Assembly: GCA_905220665.1 (NCBI GenBank)
Contig: CAJNAR010000152.1
Location: 1 to 64,000, forward strand
DNA: 64,000 bases
Source: Albugo candida
Lineage: Eukaryota > Oomycota > Peronosporomycetes > Albuginales > Albuginaceae
Direction of reading: 5' to 3'
Part shown: piece by piece, positions 23,749 to 36,175 of the stretch
Position numbering within the stretch: position 1 is the first letter of the stretch
Layout: each line of letters starts with the position of its first letter
The notes under the pieces: generated by a model
Seen by the model: the letters and a program-made list of their open reading frames with translations, nothing else
Told to the model about the DNA's origin: nothing
The model's database searches: none
Made by a program: the position numbers and the translations under genes

Positions 23749-25500
23749 TTTCTTTACATATTTCTCAACAAACGCCGTTTTCGAACAGAAGCTCAGCCAT
23801 CAATCGTGTCACTTGCTGAGAAGGACAACATGCATTCAAGCAGTTATTTTGTACTCTCTAGTAAGTAAATTGTCAATTGTATGGTAATATCACGAAATCA
23901 GACTTTCAGATCAAGCTGGGATTTCATCTGCTCATCACGGCAGCACAGACATGAAGCTTCTGTTAACATGATACTTGACGCTTAGCACCGCCCTTCAGTG
24001 CGAAGAATGCGGATAGTAGCAGCATCTAAGCATAGCTCGTGAGACATTGCATTGGTAGGTCAGATCTCTATTCTCATGTGTTGTTGCAGTAGTGTGTAGT
24101 GTGGGTACTGTAAGCGGAGTGTTCGGGAGGGCTTTCTAAATTTGACACCAGCACATAATTCCTGTGAGTCACGTTACTTTACGATGCGTCTTGTTTCTTA
24201 TACCAACAAAGCTGATGCAAACAAAATCAGGTTTGACAAGATATGAAAGTGGCTCTAAAACGCTCAAGACATATATGCTGCTTTCTATCGCTGGGAATGT
24301 TTGCCGACCCGTTTTGTCGTATGCTATTAGTCAGTCTTTAGACATTGGCATAACTATGTATCCGTCCTGATTTGATGATAGCTGTAAAGTGCGTATTTGA
24401 TTCCGCCATAGATGCGATTTTCAGCCTCGTGGTGGCGTACACCAATTTGGAAAACACGGCAAGTATTGTGTTGATCTGAGGAACCGTAGTGCAGGACTAT
24501 CAGCGAAAAGACAGATTATCATCTCACAGGTATATCCATATAAGCAGCTGAGCTTGTACGCGTGACGTTTGAATTTTGCTGCTTATCGACGACTACGGCA
24601 TATGCTCACAGCGGTAGTAGTTGCTGAAAAGGCTTGGCGAGAGCATAGTTGTTTTATACAAAGAGACAAGAAATTAAAAGTAACTTTTCTAGCGTTCTCA
24701 ACAATGTGGTTTAATCGAATTCAGAAACGATTGCATGTCCGTTCATGTGAAGAACTTGCCTTCTCGATACGGTGTGTGCACCTCGATAGAACAAAAAGCT
24801 TCGTACGAAAGGTGGAATGCGTCTCTACCTCTGTCTTGGCTGTTTTTATGTACCCTCAAAGATAACGAATGTGCCAAATGTGCTGACAGTTTTCGTGGCA
24901 ACCAAAATCAAGAACTTTTTCATCTTATCATTCCGGTCTCACTCAATCTGGCTTGTGTCGCTACTAAGAACTTGACATGCTACTTCGATAAACCGGATCA
25001 GGTTTGTTTGAGGCGACAATACTGAACTTTGTGTAAAGAGAATGATTGCAAAGGCTTGAGAAGAGGGGACAAATACAGAGTGCATCGTCTGTCTCACGAG
25101 CATGCGCCAAGTTTTGCACATATCCGTAATGAAGCGATCAGTATGGGTATGTCAATCTGAACGACATCAAAATGTGTTTATAAAGTGTTCAACAGTCCGC
25201 AGATTTCATATCATCAGTATCTTGGCGTTGGCATATATCCGTCATAATGCGGGAATGGACATGTGATAATTGGAAAATGCACAAGTAGTGCCTGAGCACT
25301 TGCAAGGTAGACGAGAAAGACAAGCTTTTTTCATCTGATTCAGCTTATATCTCTGCCTACCGCCGAATGTTCCCATCGTAAGACAGTACAACCGCTCCAT
25401 TTATACAAGCAAAACTACATATTTGTCGTCTTCTATGTTGATGTTATCGTAGAATAAGCAAAAAGGAGCTCGGCACACTGTCTTTTGGATACCGATACTT
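23749..25500. other. Gene-free stretch with unassigned fragments
   Basis: Frames of 60-98 codons at 24164-24370, 24569-24865 and 24735-25025 overlap in different frames and show no domain I know. Probably decayed coding DNA. Confidence 0.4.
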
Positions 25501-25735
25501 GGACCTATGGACCGATGTTGCTAGTAGCGAGTCTACGATGTTGTATTGCATTCGCCATGGAGAGTCTATGTACAATGGATGGAGAAAGCGTAGCCTTTTA
25601 AATCTTGTGGATTATGTTCGAGATCCAATGATAAGAGAGATGGATCTTCCATTAGGCTGCACCTTGAAAGAAGTGTGGTGTAATCTCATGCGGGGTAGTC
25701 AACGGTACGTAGCATTGTTAGATTCGTCTCATTGA
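25501..25735 (+). pseudogene. Histidine phosphatase (phosphoglycerate mutase-like) fragment
   Basis: Carries the catalytic motif in LYCIRHGESMYNGW followed by LLNLVDYVRDPMIRE and LPLGCTLKEV, the N-terminal part of a phosphoglycerate-mutase-like histidine phosphatase (RHGE, phosphohistidine site). The rest of the about 200-300 residue domain is absent: the frame stops at 25735, only about 55 bp from the end of the Nup98-96 gene. Read as a truncated relic. Confidence 0.65.
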
Positions 25736-25790
25736 CTTTATATAAGAAGCAATGAGACCGTAGAAGGCGATCTGTCAGACACCCACCTCC

Positions 25791-28700
25791 TTAGCAGTAA
25801 GCTTCGAGGTAGGCTGAACAAGCTTTGGAGACAATATCCCTACGGTGTGTTTCCATGTAAAGAGTGTGTTGATTGCCAAGTATACTGCTCCACTCGGCCA
25901 AACACATTGGATCCAAGTATGGATCGACAGCGAGCTCATCTGATTCCACCACGTCAATCGCTGTTTTGATCGCTTTTGCAGCCGTTGATAAGCTAATCAG
26001 CATGGAAGATACGCACGCCGCTTCCATGACGCTGTATGTTGTATCTAAATCTGGTTTGAACTCTGTACACCCTCTCAAGGCATCTTTCAGCGTTAGCGCC
26101 AACCTCGTACGCCTAAGCTCCATTTCCTGTGGCTCGCAAGTGACTGTGTCGTGGGCTTGCTCGAGACGTAAAAATTCAAGCCAGAGACCGCCACCAAGAT
26201 ACCATTCACAGCAATTCCACAACGGTATTGACAAAGCAAAAGGTTCCATTTCTTCGAGTAATTGCAAGAGCAATTGCTTGTCATTGCTAAAAAACAGTCG
26301 GGCGGCGATGTGTTTAATCAAAACAGAATGAGCTTCATCGTACATTTCGGCAGCCATCCAGTGGCCAATTTCAGAATGATATGCATTTTTGTATCGCATG
26401 TCAAGCGCCAACGTCGACTCGATCCAATGCACAGGTATCTTCAGTTTCTGCACCAGTTCTTCCAACTGTTCCGCAGCCATTTGAGCTACATCGCACGAAT
26501 GTCGAAGCAATACAGCTCGACAGGTGGCTTCACGTTCTACAGGATTTGAGATGTTCAATGTCACGTACAAAGCTTCCTGCCACAACTTATTTCCTTCGAG
26601 TTGCATGATGAAATTCTGATACAAATGGGATTCCCACACAGCGTCGAGTTGGTACCCGAGTGCACGTAAGATGCTGTTCAGATGCCAACTCACTTCATAA
26701 TCAAGGTATGCGGACGTGCCGTGCAAAAGTCCACTTGGTGATAGTACATTACACAACGCGACAGGTTGTTCGGCATACAATTTCAATACTTCCATCAGCA
26801 TATCATCTTTGATCGAGCCACACGTCGAGACGGAACATGAAGCTGCCAAATTCTTTGCACAGGCTGTTTGATACATTGACAAAGCGCTTTTCAGTGAAGT
26901 GGAAGGTCCGTATTTATACCAAAAGAATAACGCGATAGCGGAGAGCCATGACAGTCTCCATTGAGATGAAGCAGTAACAGCTTCGACGGCTCCAGCGAGA
27001 ACGCTATAAATGAGTGCGTGGGTCTCACTGAAATGCGATAAAGACTCATCAACTCCCCATTCTGAGAGTTGCGTCATGATCAAATGTCGGAATTCGGAGC
27101 CGTCATACGTTGCAATTTGTGCGACAAGTGTGGCGAGTCTCAAGTTTCCACTATCTGCTGCGAGCTCAGCAGCTTCCGTAATCTGATGTCTGCATAAAAG
27201 CTGTAAGATGGATTCTTCCGACGTGTCTTTCCTGTGACACGACTCATCCTCCAGCAAACCGATCGCATTTTCCATCCATCTCGAGATTGCTACACGACGC
27301 AAATCGACTGAGGGCATCCTATCGAGAGTTTCCACGTCACATGCATCATCACGTACTGCAAGCGCCCCTGGTCCATCCTCCGCCAACACATTTCTCTCTT
27401 GACCCCACAACGCCTGCACGAGTTTCCATAATACTTCGATATGACGCTCCACTTTACGACTCTGAAAAGCGTGCGAGTCGCTGTGATGATCCATGAATTT
27501 GCAGTACTGCTGTAGCGCGTGCGTGACGCCAATTCTTGAAGCAATTTGGAACTGCGGGCTTGGAGATGACGCAGCGAAAGTAGCACACTTGTAATGAAGC
27601 TCAAGTGTATCTCGCAACCTGTCACGTCTCGCGGTAGGTTTTGATTCGAATTGCAAAGGGAGTGCGATCGACACAATTGCATACGACGAATTGGATTCAA
27701 ATGTGTTGGGGAATGCGATCAGTTTGCCACAATATGCCAATTCACCTCGCGGTCCCCACGAACAGCGGAATGAACGAGCCATAAAGAGTCCAACATCATT
27801 TTGGCAAAGTACATTGCCAGGGATCATCCCACTCGCACTGTTTGACTCCGCCTTGCTCGCTTGTAGTAAAGCGTATGTGGGTGATAGCTTTTCTGGTGCA
27901 AGTTGTCTGGTTTCAAAATCCAATCCCCAAGGTTTGTACTCGTAGCGCGCTCCGATGCTTTCGCCTTTGTACGAGATAAAGTCGACCATTTCAGCAGTGT
28001 CGGAATCTTCCTCCTCGGGCGCAAGATGACTGTAGAATTCTTTCGAGGGATTCCATTTGGTCGACTCTTCTTCCAGGAATGCTTTGGAATCAGTACTCTC
28101 AAAGGAGTCAATTTGCATGGGCTCACGGACGGACATGTCCATCACAAGGTTCTTTATTGTTGTCTGATGCTGTTCAATGTGCGTTGGATGCTTGTCGGTA
28201 TAAAACAGACGCCTTATCGGTGGAATGGCAAGTTTGAGTCGCTTTTGCGGAAAGCCGACAGGGGAAGCCAACGAGTGATCCATTGCAATTTCCAAAGTCT
28301 TCTCACTATAGTTTGGTGAATCGTCTGTTCTCTGATCGCTCCCTTCGTCCATTTCCGTCTCTTCCTCGTTGTCTTTGATCCCATAACGACTGAAATGCTC
28401 GACACGGAATCGCCATATTCCGAGTTCTGCGGAATAATCGATAAAGTCTGCATCGATATCTTTTGTCCGTTGTATCACGCGTTCTTCGTATCGTTTTACC
28501 GCAGTCGGGTCGTCTAAATGTGGTGGAAATATCTCCAAAAGCTCCACAATCGCAGGCTTATTCAGCCCCTCCCCGAGCGGATGCTTCTCTTCGTCGTCTT
28601 TGTACACCATAACCTCTTTCTTCTCGAATGCCACAAGTTCATCGAGATTCAGGTTCCGAATGTCTGTGAGCCCAATCCATTCCACCGATCCAAGTTTATG

Positions 28701-31700
28701 ACAGCCCACAGTGAATGATCTGACTTGTGCCAATTCTTGGTCGCTCATTCGACAGATGCGGTCGTAAGGAGGGACAGTGTAATACCCTGATTTCGTCTGA
28801 ATCGGACACGCCAGGCTTTTCTTCGGTTCTTTGGGGTAAGCATCATTGCTGTCACGCATCGTCGATGACAAGAACTCGTCATATGTCACAAATTTGGTCG
28901 GTTCTCGAGGTTTACTTGATAGATTTCCATTCTCCTTCCCCGATATACTTTTCGATTTGTTATCGTCGGCAACAACGATGTCGATAACGTCACCATTTTG
29001 TAGTTGCAGTGATTTCCCAATACTTTCCCAAGTGTCCTCGGAGTCGAGTACTTTTCCACGACAGACGCATAAAATCTGTCGAGCGGATTGCTCTCCAACA
29101 TGCTTTGTGATACGTTTCTTCGTATCGTCCAATTTTTCATGAAGGGAGACATCAAGCGAGAATGGAGAATTCTCGACGCCATACTGAAATGTAATTCGTA
29201 TTCGGCCATCAGTCTCTTCCGCGACAGCGTCCGTGACGATCGCCGGAACCTTTTCGACAATTCTATTCGCATGCCTCACGGAATTGTTATTGTCAATGAT
29301 CAATTTCTTCCATGATCCTCGGAATTGTGAGCCAAGCGGAAGAGAATCAACAGCCTTTTTCAGATGACCCATTCTCGCAGATGTCGATGCTAAAGCTGTG
29401 GTTGAATAGAGTATCTTGGTCTTAGGAGTTTTGAATAGCGGTCCACGAAAGTACGAGGTACAAAGCGCCCGTCGAGACGCGCTCTTAAAGTGGAGACGCG
29501 ATGCTGATGATGGTGTACTGATACTTCCACGTTTCAAGCCCACATCTTCAGCAAAGGAATGCCCTCGAGACAATGTCGAAAACCGATTCGATCCTACTTT
29601 TATCGCTTGATCGTCGAGTGCAGCTTTGACAGTTTGATCCAGTAAGCCATCTCCATATGACCCAGAGCCATATGGATTGATGTCGGGAGCAGCAATCAGT
29701 CCAGTTGGTTGGGCGTTGGAAACCATATTGTTCTGACCACAAGTATTCCCAAATGTGTTACTGCCAAAGCCACTGAACGCGGACGGAGCGGTATTTCCAG
29801 GTACAGTTGACCCAAAACCAAAACCCGGAGTACTCGTACTTGCTCCAAAAGCCGATCCGGTGCCTTGACCGAAACCACCAGTGCCAAATCCCGAACCAAA
29901 CGACCCAGTTGTTGCGCCAAACGACCCAGTACTTGTACCTGCGCCACCAAAAGTACCAGAATTACCAAAGATCCCAGTCGGATTCGGATTCGTATTTGTT
30001 GAACTGAACAGACCTCCAGACTTTGGAGCATTGAATAAGTTGTTTGTATTGTTTGCCGTCGCATTTGGTTGACCGCCAAACCCTCCAAAGCCTGTATTCG
30101 CCGCACCAAACATTGACGATCCGCTTGTAAGAGACGGTGTCGAGCCGAAAGTAGACGGTTGGGTAGCACCAAAAGCGCCAAATGTGTTTGTAGCTGAAGG
30201 TTTCGCAGTATTATTGGCTCCAAAGTTGAAAGCTGTATTTCCTGTCGTATTGCCGAAAAGAGAATTTGAAGGGGCAGTAGTGGTCGTATTCGTTGCTCCA
30301 AATGCATTTCCAGAGCCTCCAGAAAAGAATCCAGTATTGTTACTGGCTGCAGGTGTCGTCGTACTTGTACCAAAACCACCAGCAAATGCGGGTTTTCCAA
30401 ATTGAGCCGGTAGCACCAAATCCAGCGCTTGTAGAGGCACCAAAGCCTCCACTCACACCGGATCCAAACCCTCCACTCGTAAAGCCCGTACCTGTCGGCT
30501 GAGTCGCCTGATTTCCGATCGTATTGCCAAACGCAGAATTTGTTGTTCCTGTGGAACCAAACGCCCCTGTTGAGGTGCCAAACGTTCCAGATGATCCGAA
30601 ACCACCCGATGTAGCGCCAAATGGCTGATTCGAAGTGGTGTTCGTACCAAATGCATTTCCAGCTGTACCAAACGCTCCAGTTGACGCCGCTGGTTGAGCA
30701 TTGAACGAAGATGATGTAAAATTGCCAAAGCCAGACGTTGCTGGAGCTCCAAAAGAACTTGAAGGCGTTGTAGTAGTCCCAAATCCGGTTGATGTACCTC
30801 CGAACGCGCTGGTGTTGGTATTTCCAAATAAGCTGTTACCGGTCGATTGCCCGGCGCCAAATCCTCCGGCATTCGGTGCTTGTGCTCCAAACGTGTTGGA
30901 AGTAGTTGCAACAGAAGGCGCACTGAGCTGTGCGGCGGCAGCAGCAGCCGCAGGATTACTTCGCTTCAAGTAATCTTCATACCGTAATTCTTCGACAGAT
31001 TTACCATTATACTCATTCATCCGACTAATGGAAATGTAATTCGAGCTCCCTGCCGCAGTGACTTCGCGTGTAGGCTGATAAGGAGGATTTCCAGTTCCAA
31101 CTTGATTGGTAGCACCCATTGTATTGGTTCCAAAGCCTCCAGCCGAAGTTCCCCAATTTGATGCTGCATTCTGAGTCCCGAAACCAGACGCGGCAGTCGT
31201 TCCACTTCCAAATGGGCTCTTGGTAGCCCCAAATGCTCCACTACCGAATGCATTTGTCGAGGCTGCTGGTGCTCCAAACGTGTTTGTTCCAGTCTGTGTA
31301 GCAGGTGTATTCAACGTCTTGCCGAACGCACTTGTGAATCCACCCGTCAAAGTACTCTGATTCGCTCCAAAGACGCCTGCGTTTCCAAATGGACTCGAAG
31401 GTGTTGTCTTTGCAAAAGGCGAAGCTGTTGTGCTCGTACTGCCAAAGCCACTTGTGCCCGTATTAAAACCGGTGGATGCGGAGCCAAAACCAGTCCCTCC
31501 AGTGGTTCCGAATCCGCTCGAAGGAGCGCTCGTTGTACTTCCAAATACGCCCGAATTCGATCCAAACGTATTGGTTGTGGATGGAGTGCTTCCGAATGTA
31601 CCGAACGTCGAAGATGGCGGCGGTTTGGCTGCGTTTGAGAAAGCAGAAGTACCAAATACAGAGCCTGTGGTTGCTCCTGAACCAAAGCTTCCGGTTGCTG

Positions 31701-31803
31701 GTGCACCAAAAGGAGAGCGTGACGCGTTGTTTGCACCCCCAAATGCGAACGAATTACTGCCTGTTGTTTGATTGGAATTCGTAGCCCCAAAGCCAAATGA
31801 CAT
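25791..31803 (-). CDS. NUP98: Nucleoporin Nup98-Nup96 precursor (apparent 1-nt frameshift)
   Basis: About 2000 codons. The start at 31803 (MSFGFGATNSNQ) is preferred over an in-frame ATG at 31821. The N-terminal half is FG/GLFG-type repeats that form the pore permeability barrier. A GLEBS-like motif (ISRMNEYNGKSVEELRYEDY, about 30965-31045) should bind Rae1/Gle2. Next come a ubiquitin-like segment (about 28960-29205) and the S59 autoproteolytic domain (about 28384-28800) ending in HFSRYG, where Nup98 is cut from Nup96 between F and S. The remainder (about 860 aa) is Nup96, a Y-complex scaffold. The FG region changes frame at about 30402 (one extra T on the plus strand); without it the sequence reads FGATGSFGKPAFAG. 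This is either a sequencing error or a real lesion. No intron seen. Confidence 0.92.
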
Positions 31804-32560
31804 TGTGACAGAAGACACCAATTGATGGAAGAAAAAGTTTATAAATTTATTTGGTCGAATGGGTCGCTGGTTTTCGGACTTTACCGGAGAGAGATTGTGC
31901 GCTTTTGACGAACTGTGAGATTTTACTTGTATTTAGGATTCAATTTGCCGATACTTGTGCAATTTTATAATGTATACTATACACACACAAATGGTTCGAA
32001 TACGTAGTTGCACCCCACATACGTATAAGGGTACGTATACATGCCAATGTATTGACTCACATCACTCTGATTTGATGTCACGGTGAACTTTGAGTAATAG
32101 AACATGGCGATGACGGAATAAGTTTTCACGAACTTGCATTGTAGGAACAAAACCTGCTAGTGGTATAAAGAGATTGCGAACAGTGTAAATGTGAATAAAG
32201 TCGCACATACAGTGGCCAAGATGTATAGCAATCTCAGCTCTTAGCCAGATCAGAGATTCGTATCCTGCATAAGTAAATCTAATCTTCGTATTGATCTAAC
32301 TCGAGCGTGACGCCTGAAGGATGGCTCTGCTCGATGCTTGCTCTTAATCATCACATGCGATGCTATGAGCAGCACTTTCCAACTATTGGTTTATAATCTT
32401 TTTTCTGGGCGCAGATTGGCTGGTGGGAGAACCGAACGGACAAATGAAGTCGCATCGAGTGCACTCCAAATTCTACAAGCAATTTCTTGCACATGTTGTG
32501 TGCATTTGTTGTGTTTGCTTTGAGACTAATTTGTTGTGACCGATAGCTGAAGAACTGTGA
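31804..32560. other. Intergenic, promoter side of Nup98-96
   Basis: AT-rich, with no convincing gene. It includes a 61-codon frame (32338-32523) with no known domain. The Nup98 promoter should lie at about 31810-32050, but I see no clear core element. Confidence 0.5.
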
Positions 32561-33142
32561 TAGTTTGGAAAAAGAAGGTGATCAAGTGCTGCTATCTCTT
32601 GAGAATTTATACGAGCGTCTCGTCTTACAAAGTGCAGAACACAATTCGGAGCGTGCGACATCCATTTATGGCATATTGGCGATGTGTGAGGAACTTCCAG
32701 CACTTCTCTACAAAAAGCACATACTAGCAATTGAAAAATGTCGCACGTTCCTTCGCAGCATTATGTGTGTGCCATAAATGTGACTCCATTTGATTCCAAC
32801 AATTACGATGCATACTGTAGGAAAGATTATGGTCAAAATACGGATCAGCTTAGAATCATAAGCTTGGAGTATAGGCAAGCCATTGCTGGTGATATGGATC
32901 CTGTTAGTCTCGAAAACAGCAGTTCTCCTCTGCTGACACTAGAATGGATGGAGAATGTGGCGAAAATGGCACAACTTGAACTGATGCGGAAGAAAGCAAT
33001 TGTCTATTACATAGTAACCTCCGTTGATGCCCAACATGTTCTCTCCATTATCAACGATGCGCACTGGAGTAGTAATTCACCTTATAGTAATATTGACATG
33101 AGTTATGGTAAGACGAAAATCGATCGATATGACGCAACTTGA
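32560..33142 (+). pseudogene. Unassigned coding-like region in two frames
   Basis: Frame one (about 32550-32777) is strongly protein-like and helical (SLEKEGDQVLLSLENLYERL, SIYGILAMCEELPALLYKKH). Frame two (32738-33142) continues with ISLEYRQAIAGDMDPVS and LTLEWMENVAKMAQLELMRK. They overlap by about 40 bp and could be one helical protein joined by an intron or broken by a frame change. No family recognised. Confidence 0.35.
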
Positions 33143-33343
33143 TTTGATCGCGGACGTTTATAGTCAGGAATGCATTGGTTGAAATGAACGCAGAGCAATC
33201 GCAGACAATGAATAAAGGTGGTTGAGAGTAGACAGACGTGCGTAGCGCTACCAGGAAGTTGACAACCGCTTGAGTCTGCTTCCAATATTACAACCGTAAA
33301 CTGAAATGGATACAGCATTTTCAAATAACTAAGGGAGCCTTTA
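33143..33343. other. Intergenic spacer
   Basis: No gene, repeat or RNA signature seen. Confidence 0.5.
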
Positions 33344-33872
33344 GTATACACTGCTCCTCTTCATAGTATTCACTCACCCCCAAAGCATTGGCTAATATTC
33401 ACTAATTCATTCGCTAAAATTCATCACTTATGACGCGCGGTGACTCACTTTCAATAACACCTCGGCACAAACACACTATGATATTGAAGTCAACTTGTTA
33501 ACCATATCGCTCAGCACATACACCATAAAGTAAGCTTTAATATGTATATTACCAAAAGTGGCTTTTATTTAAGACGTAAAAAGTTTGCATTTCTAGACAC
33601 ATCTGTCTAGAAATAATAAAAAAAGCTGTTTTTAATATTAAAAAATAACAACCTTAACTTTTTCTCTGTGCGATTCTAAGAGATTGGCTATTGATCTAGA
33701 AAGCAGAGAACCTGAAGGTCTTTTCCTTTTGAGTGAATTGAGTGGTAGTGAGTTGAGTGGTAGTAGTTGTTACAAGTGAGTATATATTGATTTCCGTCTA
33801 ATGTCAATTTGAGTGAAATTTTAGCCAATGAATCAGGGGGTGAGTGAATACTGTCAAGAGGGGAGTGAATAC
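33344..33872. mobile_element. MITE-like element with terminal inverted repeats
   Basis: The left end (33344 on: GTATACACTGCTCCTCTTCA, then AGTATTCACTCACCCCC, then CATTGGCTAA) recurs inverted at the right end (33800-33872) as TTAGCCAATG, GGGGGTGAGTGAATACT, AAGAGGGGAGTGAATAC. The paired arms are about 55-70 bp with small differences. The 529-bp body has no ORF, so it is non-autonomous. The exact ends and the target-site duplication are uncertain. Confidence 0.75.
33589..33614. repeat. Perfect 11-bp inverted repeat followed by an A-rich run
   Basis: ATTTCTAGACA, 4-bp spacer, TGTCTAGAAAT, then AATAAAAAAAG. It lies within the MITE-like element and could form a hairpin. Role unknown. Confidence 0.7.
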
Positions 33873-34405
33873 TCCATAATTAAACAGAGTTGTTGCAACA
33901 GACCAACGCAAATGTCGCTCGAAGGTTATAATATCACAGCGAGAATAATCAGTGGCAGAGTATGATTTCCCGAGAGATATAAGAAGTACCGTGGTAAGTA
34001 CGATTTCTAGATTCAAAGATGTGCGTATGGGACGACATGATATACGCGTTAATACCGAGGAACCGCTCCCAACTCATACCTTCTCGGCCTCATGGCTAAG
34101 ATCAAGTGTAGTATCTGTTCTAATCAGTGTGAAAACTGATTTCTGACTAATAAGTTAGATTTATTTTCACATTTATTTTTAAAATGGCTTTGAGTCATTT
34201 GTAGCTTGCTACGAATAACCAAAGCAGGTTTCCAAGGGCTTACACAATTTCCCTTGTGAAGCCAAACAAATCAAATCATATCTCAACATCTTTTTCTCAT
34301 TGCTCCTATTCATTGCATCGTATAACTGTCCGCTCCTGCATACTTCAAAAACTCATTCGACTGCTATTCTACCAATAGAGAGCTTTACTCGTGTAATTTG
34401 ATCCA
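33873..34405. other. Intergenic, upstream of ECD
   Basis: No gene. It should hold the promoter of the plus-strand Ecdysoneless gene at 34406. Nothing distinctive seen. Confidence 0.5.
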
Positions 34406-35971
34406 ATGGGAAAACAAATGGAGAAGACATTGTTTCCATCATCAAATGTCGACGATACGGTTGTGTCCTATGAAATCTATGTCAAAAATGCGATACACTG
34501 CAGCGATAGAAACTCAGCATTCAAGTGCCTGAATGCAATCAATGACGAGATTGCGAAAGAACTGCGAGCAATTACAGGAGACTTCTTTTGGCATCGCGAA
34601 AAGCTTTCGCTGCGAATTAAATCGGCTGAAAATGGAGGCATTTACTATTTGCAAGGCCAATCATCTGTTGGTGATGCAATTCAGGACGAATGGGTCATTG
34701 CCTATACTCTTGTGCAATATTCACGGCAAAATAACGACGTAGTACTCCACATATCCGACAACGATGGGGAGTTCTTTCTGATCGAGTGCGCGTATCATTT
34801 GCCTCTGTGGGTCAAACCAGAAATCATAACGTTTCGCATGTTTATCAAAAACGGAAAATTACATTTGATTGAGCCCAGTCAGGATGAAAGATCTATTACA
34901 TTAGCGCAAGCACTCGAAAGTATGTTTCATAATGATTCACGAAAATATTTGGCGAGTTCGTCATGTCAAGAGGCATTGGAAACACGATTAAATCAAGTCC
35001 CGAAATTGATACAAGAGAATAAGCATTGTATACGCTGTATACTACCTTTAAAAGCGGCATACCTGCTGTGGAAATGCCCTGAAGCTATTTGCGGTGTCGC
35101 TCAGGCTTTTTACTATCGAGAACCCGAGGAAGCAGCGCGTCTGTGTCACACAATGGAGAATTTTCGGTCTACTAATCTTGTTCAAAGTATGGTGACATTC
35201 ACACGCTGTACCTATGCTCAGATGAAGCAGCAAGAGTCTTATCCACACAATCCTCTCATATCAATACTGGAACCATATATAAGCAAACCCGAGAGTTCTG
35301 ATGCTATTGCTGCAGAAATGGGTATGAAAGTAACCTGCGGGCTAGAATTACTATCTGCAAGTCAGTTGCCGATGGCTGATGGCGAGAAGTTATGGGCGGA
35401 GCATATTCATTCCATTTTATCGAAACTGAATGTTGATGATTATAAACCTGGACCACTGACTGTTGATGATGATGATTCTTGGATGCATATGAAGCCAGAA
35501 ACTCTTGAGGAGAAACTTGCAAATATGGAATCGGAAGCTAATATTGGAAAAGTGGAGGTCGCCGCATCATTGACATCGCTAGCACACAAATTCAAAGACT
35601 TTATAGATAAACCTTCAGATCTGGAAGGCGTGGAGAATTCCAAACCTGTTCGCCTTGATGCAGATGCACTTTTGAAGCTACTGGATCGGAACAATGACGA
35701 CGAAGACTTGTACTTTGATCGAGAGGATTATGACTTCTCCGATGAAGATCATGATAGCGATCAGGATGCTGCTGAATTAGAGGAAATGATGGAAAAAATG
35801 GACACTGAGATCGCAAATTCAACTGTACGTACAACTTCCTTGCGCGATGGAGATAGAATGGAAGGAAGCATGTCATCAGACTTTGATGTTATATCGAATC
35901 TGCTACAATCGATTGCAGCACAAGAAGGGCAACCAGGTCCCGCAGCCACAATTTTGCACCATTTGGACTGA
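34406..35971 (+). CDS. ECD: Ecdysoneless/SGT1 homologue
   Basis: Single-exon, 521 aa, starting at ATG 34406. The Ecd/SGT1 family links pre-mRNA splicing (PRPF8, U5 snRNP) with the R2TP chaperone system; in yeast and humans it also affects transcription and the cell cycle. Family blocks: EFFLIECAYHLPLWVKPE and FRMFIKNGKLHLIEPSQ near residues 127-155, which matches the family 'E-Y-LP-WL-PE...NRVFI..G.LHLIP' pattern. It has an acidic C-terminal third (DEDLYFDREDYDFSDEDHD) and the conserved end AAQEGQPGPAATIL. The protein is somewhat shorter than animal ECD (about 640 aa). No membrane segment or signal peptide. Confidence 0.88.
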   Translation: MGKQMEKTLFPSSNVDDTVVSYEIYVKNAIHCSDRNSAFKCLNAINDEIAKELRAITGDFFWHREKLSLRIKSAENGGIYYLQGQSSVGDAIQDEWVIAYTLVQYSRQNNDVVLHISDNDGEFFLIECAYHLPLWVKPEIITFRMFIKNGKLHLIEPSQDERSITLAQALESMFHNDSRKYLASSSCQEALETRLNQVPKLIQENKHCIRCILPLKAAYLLWKCPEAICGVAQAFYYREPEEAARLCHTMENFRSTNLVQSMVTFTRCTYAQMKQQESYPHNPLISILEPYISKPESSDAIAAEMGMKVTCGLELLSASQLPMADGEKLWAEHIHSILSKLNVDDYKPGPLTVDDDDSWMHMKPETLEEKLANMESEANIGKVEVAASLTSLAHKFKDFIDKPSDLEGVENSKPVRLDADALLKLLDRNNDDEDLYFDREDYDFSDEDHDSDQDAAELEEMMEKMDTEIANSTVRTTSLRDGDRMEGSMSSDFDVISNLLQSIAAQEGQPGPAATILHHLD

Positions 35972-36098
35972 ATTGTGTTTCATCAGAGATGATAAATATT
36001 TTGTGATAGAATATCAGTAGACCCTTTTACTAACCTTGTACCTGACGCATTCAGACAGTGAAAGAAATCGTTTCTTTGATGCTGAAATGATATACGCA

Positions 36099-36103
36099 AA
36101 AAT
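36099..36103 (-). terminator. RNA polymerase III terminator of tRNA-Gly
   Basis: A5 on the plus strand, which is T5 on the coding strand, one base 3' of the discriminator base. Confidence 0.85.
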
Positions 36104-36175
36104 GCGCCGTCGGGGAATTGAACCCCGACCTCATCCTTGGAAGGGACGAATCCTAACCATTAGACCAACGGCGCA
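36104..36175 (-). tRNA. tRNA-Gly (anticodon UCC)
   Basis: 72-nt minus-strand cloverleaf. The acceptor stem is GCGCCGT/ACGGCGC, with discriminator A and a D-arm containing the A box (TGGTCTAATGGTTAGG). The anticodon stem is CGTCC/GGATG around the loop CTTCCAA, which places UCC as the anticodon. The T-arm is CGGGG TTCAATT CCCCG (B box). No intron. A T5 Pol III terminator follows directly on the minus strand (plus 36099-36103). Confidence 0.96.

Noticed and set aside
29696..30400. Long shadow ORFs over the FG repeats of Nup98 (also 30701-31784)
   Set aside because: They are alternate-frame readings of the repetitive FG-coding sequence (rich in L/R/Q or P/V/N) and have no independent support.
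30395..30412. An intron at the Nup98 frame change
   Set aside because: No GT-AG pair exists that restores frame, while removal of one base does. A 1-nt change explains it better.
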